In this document: positions 33,701 through 48,078 of the stretch, one piece after another
Numbering within the stretch: position 1 is the stretch's first letter
How the letters are laid out: each line of letters opens with the position of its first letter
Source: Rhea pennata
Taxonomy: Eukaryota > Chordata > Aves > Rheiformes > Rheidae
Assembly (NCBI RefSeq): GCF_028389875.1
Contig: NC_084671.1
Coordinates: forward strand, 2,240,501 to 2,304,500
Direction of reading: 5' to 3'
Length of the DNA stretch: 64,000 bases
Notes under the pieces: model-generated
Told to the model about the DNA's origin: nothing
Database searches by the model: none
What the model saw: the letters and a program-made list of their open reading frames with translations, nothing else
Program-made: the position numbers and the translations under genes

Positions 33701-36700
33701 GAGTAACAGGAAAGCTAGTGCGTATAGTTGCTTTAATATGGAAAAATGTTTGTTTTTACTTTATTTACCTTGTTTAATGTAGCTTGTCTAATGAACATTT
33801 AATTATTTTAACAGATGACATAGAATGATGTGAGATAGGAAATACTTTGAATGGGCAGATTTGTTTTCAAGTGTGCATGGAAAGAAAAAACTATGATTTT
33901 TAGCTGTCTGCCTGATGTATGTTTGTTTCCTGAAATGAAAAAGATATTCTAACAGGCTTTATAGCCTTTTACAGCTGTTAAAGCTTAATGTCACTATGCA
34001 ATTTGTAATTCCAGATATGGCTAGAGTAGAACTTAGAGATCTCTGCTCTCTGTAAAAAGAGAATCTAAGATTGGAGTTCAAGGAGAATGATAGCTAGAAA
34101 GTGTCTTAGATGCACAGCCCTTTAGTTTTGAATCTGCATTTTTTGTCTATACCAATAAGTTAATTAAAAACTTAATTTCAAAATAGTTTTTAATATTCCT
34201 TTTTATTGAAATATTAAAACATGTCTTTGACAATAAATTCTGGATCTGATATGCTTGGAAAAGTTTGTCAATGGTAAAATAGAAAACTTTCTATGAGAAA
34301 TGATGGTGTTCAGAGTCAAAAAGACCATGTAATTTTTTCTTAGTTCCCTTCATTACATTTTTTAAGCTGTCTGTTGTTCTTTTTCTATATGAAGTTAGCT
34401 AGTGGGTAGTACGTATGTGCATATGTGGTAAAGATCACATTAAAAATGAGCATGTGTATCTGTACGCTTGTTGTGCCTTGTTTGTGCAAAGGCAGCAGGA
34501 TCTATGTGAAAAAGGAGATCTCTTTCTAAGGGAGGCTTATAAACAGTGAGAATCATTTAAATCCTTGAGTTTCTGATTAGTTTCTTGTCATGTAGCAGGA
34601 AAGAGTATAAATAAAGATAAATAAAAAGAATGTTTTTATTTCTAATATGGTAAGATAGTACTTCCTCAAAACCTGACTAGTTCCTTTTTTTTTTTTTTTT
34701 AACTTAAAAATATTGGAAATAGATTTAAGTTTATTTAGCTGCTTTACAACAGTAAATTTATAGTTATAATATGGATATATATGTTTATGCTATGCCTTGT
34801 AAATAGGGAGGCAAAGATGGAGGTCTCTGCCAATTCAGTATTACTTTTGTAACAAAAGACAATAATACGGTATAGTATTGTATTGCAATACAACGCTCTC
34901 ACTAGACACAGGCTTTTAACCATCCCTAGAGGCTTCTGCAAGAGGAATTGAATGATTAAAACTGGCAGAGATGATGATTCAACAGGAACCTTAATTTCTA
35001 TAACACACCTCTTGGAATATTTAAGCCAGTTTACCATTTACATTTATGAAACTTGGCACATTTCACAAACTAAGCTAGAACACTATTTGTGTGAGAGTCC
35101 ACCTAGGAAAGAGAGATGCTTGTCGCTCTCAGAGGGGATGATTCATTTAGATCTGTCTGTGTTGTTGATGCCCGGTGTCTCATTAAGAAACGGAGTCAGA
35201 ATTCAAAGTAGTAAAACAAACACCTCTTCCTCCAGAAACCTCTACCACCAAAACGTCTACTGGTTTTTCTCTTTTAAAATATAAGCCTATACTTATTAAG
35301 TATATCTGTCGTTATTTTTAACTTTGGTAAGTCCTAATGTTCATCTTGTCTGAAAATTTGGAGAACTTTGATAGCAGTTCATAAAGCTGCAAACTGCTGA
35401 ACATTATTGCTTCCCTCTCAAATCATGGGGAGAAGAATGAAGTTGACAGACTATTTCAGCGGCGATATCACTATTTGAACCCCCAAAGGCATCAGTCATC
35501 AGAAAAAAAGAGGTATATTTGATTTAGAGACTTCTGGAAGAAGTGAGATAGTTATGTCATCTGTATGCAGTGTGAAAAATGGCAAGGAAAGTTCCTCTAA
35601 GGGATATTTTATTAGTCTGTATTACCTTTCTTCTTCCTTTGTCCTTTGCTGTTTCAACTAGCAGCGTTGAACTGTTGCACGTCGCCTTCCAGCGGGCGCC
35701 TCTGCGGAGCTGGGTTAGCTGTGTGCGGCTGCCCGGCTCAGCGCTGCACGCTTCTGCTCCCGTGGGCCGGGGGATGCCTTCCCGAAGGGCCTGCCGTGGA
35801 CAGAGTCGGTGCGAGTAAGCTGCTGCTGCTAACTTCTGGTCCTGATGTGATTAGATTTTAGCATATTATGATTAGGATTCTGAATGGAATATTATATTCT
35901 GAAATAACTTCCTGACCTGTGTAGAACTGTCTTTTTCCAATCAGTGCTAAATTATTCCTTTATCTGTCTCCTCTGTTAAATCAGATGTAGTATACTGTTG
36001 AACAGAGTAGCAGAGTGATTCTCTACGTATTGTTCAGTGAATTCCAATCAGTCCCCTAAATTTCTTGCTACGAAGAAATTCTTTACCTACAATAGAGCTG
36101 AAAGTCAGAAGGGGCAGCTGTGATAATCTCTACTTGGAGTACTATAAATCTGCTGATGCTCCCCTCTTGCCTTCTGGACAGGTGCTGCTTAGTGGTTCTT
36201 CAAAGTTTTCTTCCTTTTCCACAACTATTCATATAGTAACACTGGTTCTCTCTTTCCCGCTTTTGTAGCGGGGAACAGTGAATAGGGGGAGAGGTGCTTG
36301 CAGATGGAGAACGTGCGCTGGGGAGGAAAGGGTCAAGCCTGGTGCATTCAAGTCGATCAGGTGAGAGGCAATTTTAAAGCTAGAGTAAGGCACTGTGAAC
36401 AGGAAATGTTGCCAGCTTCTTAGGCAAGATGCTGTCTCACTGAAATGCCAGGGCAACAAAATATATATATATATATATATTATAAATAAATAAATACATA
36501 TGTATATATAAATGATAATGCTTCATCTGGTCCTAATATGGGGTTATTGGTATAAAAATTTGGCCTGCTGCAGTCAATGGCAATGTTGCCCTTGGCTTCC
36601 AGGTTTTTCACTTGGTTTTAATGTTTTAGTAAGAAAGTTTTGGGGGTTTTCTTCCCAAATCTTATAATTTCAGCTATATAGAGAGCCTTTGTCTTTTTGC

Positions 36701-39700
36701 TATCAGAATAGTGGTTAAGTAATTACCTGAGCAATATGTAAAATGTTTTATTTGTGTTAAATATGTAATCGCATAAGGAAAAATGTCAGAACTTCTGTCT
36801 ATTTTGAATACTAGAATTGCAGGGAGATGTTTTTAAATATAATTTGTACTTATAAAAATCATTTTTAAAACTTGGGAAAGAATAGGAAGTAAATTACTTT
36901 AGTATCTAAATCTTAATGCTAACTGTAACTTAAATATTCTGGTTATATTTTTGTACAGTTTTTTATTTTGAACTTTTAAGTTTCCTGCCAATTTGTATAT
37001 GCATACTTCAAAATAAAGTGAAACAGATGCTTTCAATGTAGAGTTTCCTTATCCATAATTATTTTTTATTTGAAAATATTCTTCAGTTGAATTTGAGTGA
37101 AAAAGCAGTTTTCATAGAGTCAGACCAGGTCCTAGGAAGGCAAACTGAAAAACTCTTATTGATTTTAATGAGTTGGATAAAGCCCAGCTTGAATAATTGA
37201 TTTTTATTTTTTTTGTGATTTCATATTGGTCAGAGAGATAGGGGAAAGGGCTATAGTGTGTGTGTGTGTGTATGTATATGTATATATAATATATATATAT
37301 ATAGTGTGTGTGTGCATACATTATTATATATCTATTTTTTCTTCTATAGTTTTTGCTTCTCTTATATGAAAGTATGCAAGGGTAAGCTAAATTTTAATAG
37401 AATTTAAATTAACCTGCAGGATAGCACTGAAAAATCTGTTACCAGTATATATCAAAAAGATATGCTAAAAGTGTTCCTGTTAGAGCTCTAAGCATCTTGA
37501 TTGGAGAATGGGTTAAAAAAAAAAAAAAATCCTTTTCCTATTTTTCTACTATATAGTCTTCTTGAAGTTCTTCCAAATTAGATTTTAAATGCCAATTAGG
37601 AGGTTGAATATACTAAAATAAAAGCAAATACAACCAAAATGGCCTCACCTTATGGCTAGCTAGGCTTTTTCTCTCAAAAGCAGAACCTTTGCTCTGAGCA
37701 TGGCTTTGAGAAAGATATTCAGCTTAATGAACACATTAATTAGAACCATAACTATTTATAAGATAATTAGAAACGAAGCACGGTAAACTGGGCTTTTCCT
37801 GCAATTAATGGAGGATTAATTACTGGAGGTAATGAAGTGGATTTTTAAATGCATTAAGGTGAAGTACAGAGATGTGCAAGGCTTTGTGATAGTTGCATAA
37901 TTATTCCAGGCTGTTTGAGCATAGCTCATATGAGATCGCTAATAAGCATCATTGCATCATTATGTATGCACTTAAAAAGACTTACCACCAAAATGACTGC
38001 CTAATTATTTCTAATTGGCAGGAGTCTGTGTAGTCATTGAGCTGTTTGTAGCCATTTTAAGGTTCATTTAACTATCCTTGGGGCCATGTGATAGATGGAA
38101 AAAAGCTTCAACTACATGCTGGCCTTGGCTGGCGCCGTTAATCAATTTTGGTGGGCTTCGGTTTGAAATGCATTTGCTCACGCAGAGGTCAAAACCTGAA
38201 GTAGTCCGAGCAAAGTTTTGCTTTTTGAAGCCCCTTGACTGTATTCATTAGCAATTAGTAAAATAATTGTGTCTGTCACTATATTTGGATTTCCATATGA
38301 CTTGGTATTCTTTCATCACTGTCCCTTCTTATAGCATATTAGCTTCACTGGAAACCAAATATTCTTCCAACAGACCCTTTTAGCAACTTCAGTGTAGTGG
38401 CATATGTTCCGATATACTACCTTTCTTCATTCATTTGTTAGCTTAAACAGTGCAGTACATTTCAACACAATCTTCTAATTTGCTCCCGATTGATTGCTGA
38501 GTGAAAGTTTCTACCCAAGGACAACATTTTAGAGCTTTTAAGGATATCTCTAAGGAATTGGTCATTAAGCGTTAAGAGAGGAAGCAAGAAGTAGTCAAAT
38601 CGAATTGTGACGTTTACCAGAGTTTCGTAGTTAGGGGCATCTATATCCAAGATGTTGACAGCTATGTCTATTCAAGGACTACTTTGGCAGAAGAAAGCTA
38701 TGCAGTATCATGCTTGTTTAAAAATGCATTTTTACATAAATGTTAATGTACTAGTTCTGTCAATAATTACATTACAAAGTTGTGAATATCATTTTCAAAT
38801 GACTTATATGTTATAATTAGTATGTAGTTATTTTATCTTACTATATCAGATTTAATGTGACATCCCATTAGGTAAGCGTCTGTGAAAGTTTTCAATGAGT
38901 GCGTTGTCCTGTTAAACATAATCATAACCATCTGTGGGATGTTGTCAACGTACATAAGCCATTCATATAGCTTAAGAAAACAGTGGTGAGCAAATTGTAG
39001 GCTAATAAAATAAAGGTCAGCTTTACCATTTCTGTAACAAAAAATGTAGTGCTAATAATATAATGTTAAAACATATGTTTAAAAATAATTGTTCAGATTG
39101 TGGTTAAAATGTAAGATTGATTGAAAATAATTGTTCAGATTGTGGTTAAAATGTAAGATTGATTGAAAATAGTTATTCATTTTTAAAAAGGTAAAATGTC
39201 ATTTATTCATTAAATATTAATTTAGGTGACAGCCAAAGTGTTAAAGCAAATGAATTGTGGTGGCATAAACTAAAATATAAACTAATCTGTAATTGTTTGG
39301 TTTTTTTTATTTATTTATTTTTAACTGTTTCAGTTTTGAGACTTGTATAATGGTAATCTTTGAAGAGAGTTCATCTCTATAAGCAAATATTCAGGACAGA
39401 AAAAAGTTACGTAAAATACAAATAGCCTTTGTTATTGATACTCATTGGGAATTAATTTTATGAAGTCCGGTCACCCATGTGGTAATGGCAGCGCTGCTCC
39501 CTGGATCATCCATGCTAATATTAGGGGATATGTGTTAGAGTGGAATGGCAGTTCTGATCTGCCTTAGGCTTTCTGTTCGGATACATGGACAATTCTGGTG
39601 TTAGTCAAAACTGTAACTACTGATGAGTATGGTTTTCTTTGATTTAACAGTATAATTTAGCAGTGCCATGGGAATCATACAAGTATAGGTATCATGTTAG

Positions 39701-42700
39701 CTACAAAACTGTTCAGACTGAGAATTTTAAGCATTTATGTAATTGCCCAAATAGATCATCTGGTTTCTGTTTAATATAGGTTCTGAGTAGACCCCATAGC
39801 CAAGTTTTTCCCATACTGAATTTCCTTCTCCTTGAAGGTGGAAGGTCATCTCTGCTGCCCTTTTGGGGTTGGCTTAGAAGACCAACTTCAATTCCACAGG
39901 GCTTTACTAGGGTTCTACAGTCAGGAGCCTACGCTTTGAAGTGATGGGCTGCTCTGGTCATTTTTGGTCAATACTTCCCATTCTTCTGGACTTCCCTCTG
40001 TCTTTTCTAGTGGAACTTGAAGTTATTACTCTACTGTATTGTCATGGTGCTATTTCTCTGCAGATTGCTCAGCAGTAGGACGCTGATAAATAATAATATA
40101 CTATATGAAACTCAGGGCAAATGTAGTTTAGTGGGTTTTTTTCTCTATTTTGTAAGAAAATTCCTTCTGTTTTCATTGTCACATTTGTGGCTTTATGCAA
40201 ATTTGCATCTATTTTGGCTAAGTAAATACAACTGGGGTAGCTAAGTCATTCATCTTTTATGAACTTTTTTAATGTACTGTATTTTAACAGTTTAAGTAAA
40301 GATGTTTTATTCTATAATAAAAATGTAATTTACAATTAAATGTACATGTGTTATGGCAGCAGATGTCTACAAACCAAGAAAATGCATTGGGAAAGAACTC
40401 TTAGTAAAGCTTTCCAAAACCTTTTAAAGCATATATTAATATGTAATGTACATTATGGAGGAAAGAGTAACACTAATAAATAACTTCGTTTAATTTCAGA
40501 TATAGCTGTTCCCTTTCTGATGACATCAGAATCGTGACATCAACAATTTTTACTATCAAATCAGAATGTAAAGGTCCTCTTTTTCATGATTCTGGTTTTC
40601 TATTAAATTTACTTGTGCAACCTCTGTAAATCAAAGCAAGGTAGGTAGTAGAGTCAACATCAATACACAGCATTTGTATTTCAGTGCTGTAATGCCCAGC
40701 AACTCACTAAGCAGAAAAACAGCCAGCTGCCAGACAGGGTCTATATTTTGTCTTTTACTTCTTCCTGCAAATCAAATACTACTCTTAAGTTACATACTTT
40801 ATACCTTTAACTGCCCTATCTACTAAACCAGTGAGCAAGTGATTACTCAAATCAGAGTGTGTCAACAAATGGCTAACTGCAGACTCCACCAGCGCATTGC
40901 ATTGCAATCCGAGGTGCACCAGGGTGATCATTAGAGGTTGCTAGGGTGTGCTGCAACTTGCCTCTAGTCTGAAACCAATGTTAGAAGTACAAATGTTGCA
41001 AATCGGCCGATGGGATAAAGTAAGATCTCGGGTATCCTGATGAAAGTTTTTCTGAAGACTGTCGTGAAGTGTCTGAGTTCGAGAGTATTCCCATGCTCTT
41101 GTAAGAGCGAACCACGGTAACCAGCGTTGTCACGCTCCTGGCGCATCGCAACTGTGAAGGGCAGTCGATTGCTGGAGGTGAAATCCTCTCATGTGAGGAA
41201 GGGTAATGTTTTGATAGCCTGTGGTCAGAAAAGATATCCTTATATTAGTTACAACAGGAAAGTAGCAGGTAGGGGTCAAGTTCTGAGTGTGCTGTGTGCT
41301 GTTACAGGGGTGTATTCAAAACACAGGTCCAGGCCCAAAGACTGTAGTTTGATTAGCAGCAGGAAACAATAGGCGGATATAAAAACAAAGTTGGAGAGCC
41401 ATGAAAAATACACAAGAGTAAAACGATCTCTGACTTACGGTACAAGCAGAAACAGGCAGCTAGCGTTGTCGTCATAGCCGTAGCAGTACCAGTGAATACT
41501 GAGAGGGTTTGGAGGTGGCAGAGGTGGTGGCAGGTGTTTTCCCTGCTTAATATGTTGTTAGCTCAAAATACATTACTGCCTTTCTGTTCTTACCCATTAC
41601 GTCGCAGGCTTTTTCCCCCAGACTTCCTCGTAGTGGCGTTACTGTGCTGGGAGTCGTGGGGAAGAGCATTGCCGAAGCCTGTGAGAGAGACTATTGGTAG
41701 TGTTTTATTTGGAGAATTTTATATCTTAGTGTACTACTAACTGGTTTCAGTGCCTCTTGTTGACAAGAATGGTACTAAAATGCTCTGAATGTGTGGGGGT
41801 TTGCTGTTTATGAGAGCAGTTAGTGTCTCCTGGTGTGAGTTTGATTTCAGGCATCTGTTTAGGTCATTTTATTCAGCTTTCTAGTAACTCTTCGTGGAAA
41901 TAAGTACATTATTATTGTCCCTTAAAGCTCAAACCATGATTGCGGCCTCTATCTTGGATGCTGTACAATCACAAAGAAATACGTTAGTGGTGGTGTCAAA
42001 GACGGATGAACAGAACTTACCTGTAAACAATTTGAGCTTCTTGGGAGCACTAGGGCGGTGAAAAATTCAACCTTTAAATCTCTCATTTATATTTCTTATT
42101 TTCTTAACATAATAATTGGAAGTGTTGTCAAATTTACAACAAATAATTACCTGGAAAGTGGTTCCATCTGGAAAATGAATTTCAACTCTTTTTTTTCACT
42201 GCTGCGTGATACATCCAGATCTTCCCGTAATAGCAAACGCAGAGTCACTAATGCATGTATGATGTAAAAATGAATAATGTGGTGAACTTGTTGAGAGTCC
42301 TAAAAGTAAGCTATGCCCTTGTTTTTTAAAATAAATTCCAGCTGCATCAGGAACAGAGTAACTGCATGTGTATGTGTAAATTAAATATAAAGCCTGATGA
42401 ACTTAATAAAGGAGTGTATTCCTTTATTCACTCGTGTAGAGTTCAGGTTTTCCTGGTAATTTTTTTTAAAGATTATAAAGAGATATAAAATATCTTTCCT
42501 GCAGGGTTAGACAATCTGAATCAGCAGAAGCTTCGTATAACGCATTTTATTTCTGGTCACTTTATGCAGCCTCAGCTATAGGCAATTCTGGAACTAGCTA
42601 AGAGTAAGGAATCCCTTTGGCTCATATCTGTGTGGCCAATTGCTTTACTTTTGCTTTGCACTGAGGCTGAATAGCTTTTAAACTCTTGTATTGTAAACTT

Positions 42701-45700
42701 CTTGTAGAAAGTGACTTAGATATCCTCAACTGCTCCAAGCTTTTTCATTTCCAGATTACTGGAATACTTATCCTTAACTTTGGCTTAATATGGGAATTTA
42801 TATATAAATATGTGTCTCAGTAATGTCTTTCGGTAAAGAGTACAGCTAGATATAGCATACCTTCCTATAGGTGTGCATGTTTTTGTGCTTTTGAAGTCCA
42901 AGACTGCTAGGACTGCTTTGAATGAGAAAGGACTGGGACTCCATGGGGGGGGGGGGGGGGGGCTTTTTTTCTTTTTTTTAACAGCCAGGACACAGTATTA
43001 AATCTGTTTCTTTATTATTTTATTTCCTAAGTATTATTAAACTTAAATACTAGCTTTTTCTGTTCAATCATAACATGGCTGTTTGAATGTATGGTTAAAA
43101 AGTCCTACTTGGAAGCAGTCTCTAAGGAAAGAAAGAAAGGTGTAGTATTTGCCTGAGAAATTCACTTTTCTTTTTTTAAAGAAAGAAAACATTATTCTTT
43201 CTAATTTGAGGTGTAATCTTAAAGAGAGGCAGTTAAGAGAGCTCATAATTTTCACCCAGGTTACGAAGGGAAATGAAAGATGCAACACACTTTCCACCCA
43301 ACAAAGATGAGGCTAAAGATACCAAATGCTTTGGACCAGTTGCACGTAGGGCCCTAGCTGATCTCTGTGTAGGCAAAAGGAATAAAGTGGAGTGAGAATA
43401 CCCGCCTCATCATTAATGGTGTGGAACAGTTTACAGTTCCAGTAGATCGGGGAAGCTGTTCACACAGCTGTTCTCCCATCCCAAATCCCAGGCAGCACAC
43501 TTCATTACACTACCTCTGGCCACAGCTGCTCCCACAGTCCTGCCTGCTGCATAAAACAACCTATTGAGAAATGGCATGTAGTTTTCTGTGCTGAATTCAA
43601 AAGTAATGTGTATCCAATAGTGCTGTGGTTAATTTATGTTCTTCCATACATATCTGCAATGTGCATCTGGCCTTTTCAAGCAAATCTCCCTTCTGCATGC
43701 AAGGAAATGCTCAAGTGAGCCATTTGATCAAGGAAGCAAGTTACAGTGACATACAAATTAGTAACCTTTGCTTAGTGTTTTGTAAAAGCACATCAACAAA
43801 AGCAAATGGTTTGTCTCTATGCTTGAATAGCTAATATGTAATCTATGATTTATATTCTTGGTTTTCAGATAATATTTAATGAAGTCTGTTTTCTGATTTT
43901 AGTTTTCTGTGAAGGCCTTTGAATTGCTCCTTAAAAAATGGTAGAATTGTAGTCAGCTTTCTCTTCCGATCGCTTCTTTTGTAGGCAAGGATTTCAGCCC
44001 AAACTCCACAGGAAATAAGTCTCTGGGCGAAAGACATCTGATTAAAAAGATCAATTTAAATAAATTTTATGTATTTCTGGAGTCAGTTGTTCTTCATTCA
44101 GATGTTGTCTCCTGTAGATTCTCGACGCCTTCGTGGTGATGATGTTGGCATACGCTGAGCTGGAAGTAGGTTGTCACTGTTGGCTCGAGATTGCTGGATC
44201 GAGAGTCTTTCAGCTACTTTAAAGAAATGCTTTATTGGACAGTCAAGGCATGTAGCAAAGAAGTCATTTTAATCTTCTTCAGAAGTAAGAGTAGAGCAGA
44301 AGGTTGTAGTCTGAAGACTAGATTTGTAACAAATGGACTGCCTGAGAATGAACCAAGCTAAAAGTAGTGCCTTTTCCAGTTCTTCTGTCCTGCTGCATTT
44401 ACGTGCTGTTGATGCTAAGTTTTCTGCAACTGAAAACATTTCTTATTATAGTTTACTGGAATATTGACATTTGGAGTATTGGAGTTTGAGTATTGTTCCC
44501 TTAAATGTTCGATTATGTAATTAGTGATTTTTAAGTGAAGAATTGTTTCATGCAGAGTTAAGTTGATGCCTGAATCTAGTAAATTCCCTTTTGTCAGTTC
44601 GACAAACTATGATTTTGATTCTCTGTTGTTACAGTTCATCTTACTTTTCTCCAGGACTGTGAATGATATTGTTACTATCTTTAATACCCTTCTATTTTCT
44701 CTCTTACCAATTGTCTAATCTGCTGGCTTGAAACAACTTCTTTCTCCTCTTAGCACCAGTCTCATTTCAGACTTAAAAACTGACCATCTGTTTCTGCCTA
44801 TATTCATTCTCACTTGCCTTATATTTAACAATAAATAAATATCATACACGTTATCATTACTGTATAATCTATACTTAACTCTCATATGCGTTCATTTTAA
44901 AACTGCAAACTAAGAGTGACTTGGAACATTTTATAGAGGTAGCCTTACTTGAATAATAAAAAAAAAAAAAGATAACATTACTCTCTTCCACACTTTTCAC
45001 AACTGTGGGTTTCTGCTTGAAATTATTTTACATTCTCCAATAACTCATCCCATGATGTTTTGGTTTTTTTTTTTTTTTTTTTTTTTTTTTTCCCTCCTAG
45101 CTGATGAGGTTGAGTTAAACGAGAAGCTTTCTTTTTATGCTTGGAAAGAGAACGTGTCATTGTGCTGCAATTAGTTAGTTGTTTGTGCTGTATCTTTATT
45201 ACTGACATGAGTATCGTTACCCATCCAGGCTTGATGCAATGCATTTTTTTTGTTGTTCTTTCCCATACTTTTTGCAGATTAAAATATTAGAGGCATGATT
45301 TTGTTGTTCTTTATTATTTGAGGTTACTGAGCTTGTAGTAAGTAAATAGGAGTTGTTATCAGCTAGGAGATACTAAGAAGAATACTAGCAAAGAGTCCTT
45401 CATTTGGATGGTGGTTTCTGATTGCTGTTAAGTCATTTGTTTTTCCTAAAAATTTACCTTCACTGAAACAATACACATTTTGTTGTGTTTGAGCTGTCTT
45501 GTTTGAGTCCTCAGTTCCTCTCTCCGTTTTTAAGAAGTCCGTTTTGGTGACTGTTTTCAAATTGTGGTGTTTTCTTGAAAAGATTAGATTGTACCTATAA
45601 GATATAGTTCAATGCTTTAGTGCAATATAATTGGGGAAATACTAAACGACACTGACCTCATTTCCTTTAGAACAATGAAAATTAATAGTTTCACGTTTTA

Positions 45701-48047
45701 TTAGGCTGATATTCCAGATGTAGTGTACGTTTAATTAAGTGTAGTTTCCTTTTGGTTATGGTATGTGTATCTGCTTTTTGTCGCAAATTCTTTCTAGTTT
45801 TACAGTTTTCCACATGTTTTCTTTCACCATTTATGATTTTTTCAAAGCAGAGCTATAAGGATTTAAATCACTTTAGCATGCAGCAAAACAGTTCCCATTC
45901 AAACAATAAACGCCATTTTAAAAAGCCTTTAGATCTTCTGTCACTTCATAAATATAAATGTATAAAAACATTATGCAGTTGTAGTGCCCACCTGCTAATT
46001 AAATGCAGATTTCCTCAAACTTGTTTTAAAATCTGCTTATTTGTTTCAACTCTGTCTCTGTTCAGAATACATATGGCCCTTGTGAAACTAATTATGCTTA
46101 TGGAGCAGCTGTTAAATTTAGTGCAACTAATTTTATCCAATATTTTACATTTTAATTGATTACCTGTGAAGAAATTAGCAAATTAACACTTATTGTGCAG
46201 TAACTGAATGGGCTTTTATGGAGACTTTCAATTTTTACAAGTGGACTAAGTGTTGATGGAATAAAGACGTTTCTTAGGATTTTAGATAGGAAAGTTATTG
46301 GTGAGCCTTGATTATCTGGTGTGAGAATTTAGGGATACCGAGTGATGCCAAGCATCTGTGTGTTCTGTAACTTAGACATGAAAAGCAGATTGGAAAGTAA
46401 TAGCTTTTCACAGAATTTTGGTAACATATGGGCTTATCTGGATCTAAGAACTCTTTGAAGATCTTTGAACTTGACTAAATGACTTAACCTTTGGCATGGT
46501 GGGTGGGTGTCTCGTGTGCTGGTTTGGGGGAAGGGGTTTGTGTGCTGGCAGTCGCCTCTCCAGCTTGATTTTTTTTTTCCCCTTCCAGTAGTTCTGTAAT
46601 TTGAACACTTCGGGACTTGCTGTGGTACTAATAATTGGGATTTTTAAAAATTTTTCTACAGTACTAAAATAAACCTTTATTCTCTACTGGATCTTTGGGC
46701 TTTTATACTTGGTTTTCTGAAGACTTCTTGGCTCAGATCACTTGTTATAGCTCTGTTTTATAAAGTTTGATCTTTTATTTACTGCTCTGTATATATCATA
46801 GTATATGTTAATAGTAATTTATAGTAAGATACAGGTGAATTTCGTTATGCTATGAATTGAAAAGTAGAGCAACTTGTTATATACAGAGTAGCAAATTTAT
46901 TATGCTTTAATTTTCACTTTGTGAAATAATTTTTTATTTTCCACTCTCAAGAGCCTATTGAGTATGTTGTTGGATTGAATATAGAAGTTGAGGAAGTATA
47001 TATAAAGCATATATATTCTTGAGTTTTTTTAGGACTTTGGGCTTTTAGGCAAAGAGAGAAGACAGCGATTGTATTAAAATGGTGAAGTCCCCTAGAAGGA
47101 AGCTACGGGGCGTAAGCGCAGCTTTTCAGCACGCAGGGAGAGTGTGGCACTGCGCAGGGCGCTGCTGGTGGCCCTTAGTTCGAGGCCATCCCTTCCTCTT
47201 CTGCCTTTGAGAGTCTGTCCTGTGAACCCAGCCAGGCTGCCTGGGGATGATGATCCTCAGTTTGCAGTGTATTTTAGGCAATATGATGCATCGTTTTTCC
47301 TGATGGTCTGTATCTTAATTTTTTAATTATCTGTGGTCATAGTGTAGTGAAAGGTCGATAGCCTTGTACCCGCAGTTGTCAAAGCATGATTTAGATGCTG
47401 AGGTTTCATCTTTCAAATTCTGCAGTTGGTGCAGAAAAATGGATGTTAGAAAATGAATGTTAGGTTTTTCCTTAAAAGGAAGAGAGGGAGAAGAAACAGC
47501 ATAAAAATAAGATAGCAAAAGTTATATACATTGCAAAGTCCAAGACTGGAAGCTTCAAGTGTTCCAAATTTGCTTTCAAATATTAAAGCCAAATTTTGTC
47601 TTGATGTCTCCAGGATGATAGGTGTTAATGTTGTCACTTACTCTCGCCCAGTGGTTTCAGCCAAGATCAGGTTAAACAGGGAATGATGGCTTCTTCATTA
47701 ATGATCCTGTTATCACTTGTTTGAACCTTGCATTTGGTGTTGCAGAATTACACCTGAGTTATATTAATAGATTAATTTAAATAGCCTGGGATATAAGAGG
47801 TTGGGGCCTCCCTTACGGTTGGAGGAAAATTAGGTGGGTTTTGGGTAGGGAAATTTTTAGTGGTAGGTTTGCATCAGGAGTGCTTACCAGTGCAATAAAA
47901 ACCCAGGAGGAGTATAATTTTTGCCTATGTACATACATAGCATGTGTATACATACATCCTCTTGTATGTATGTTTTGGTAGCATAACCAGCAGGTACTAC
48001 AGTGTTGTCGTGTCATGTCTGTGCCCCCACCCCCCCAAAAAAAAAGC

Positions 48048-48078
<31 letters not shown>

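Noticed and set aside
44136-44240. Possible C/D-box small nucleolar RNA (GTGATGATG then GCTGAG)
   Set aside because: The two boxes are only about 15 bases apart, there is no second D box at the right distance and no closing terminal stem.
45752-46159. 135-codon plus-strand open frame in the RSRC1 intron
   Set aside because: It begins at no splice site, is rich in Leu/Phe/Ser/Lys like random AT-rich sequence, and matches nothing known. I judged it regulatory sequence instead.
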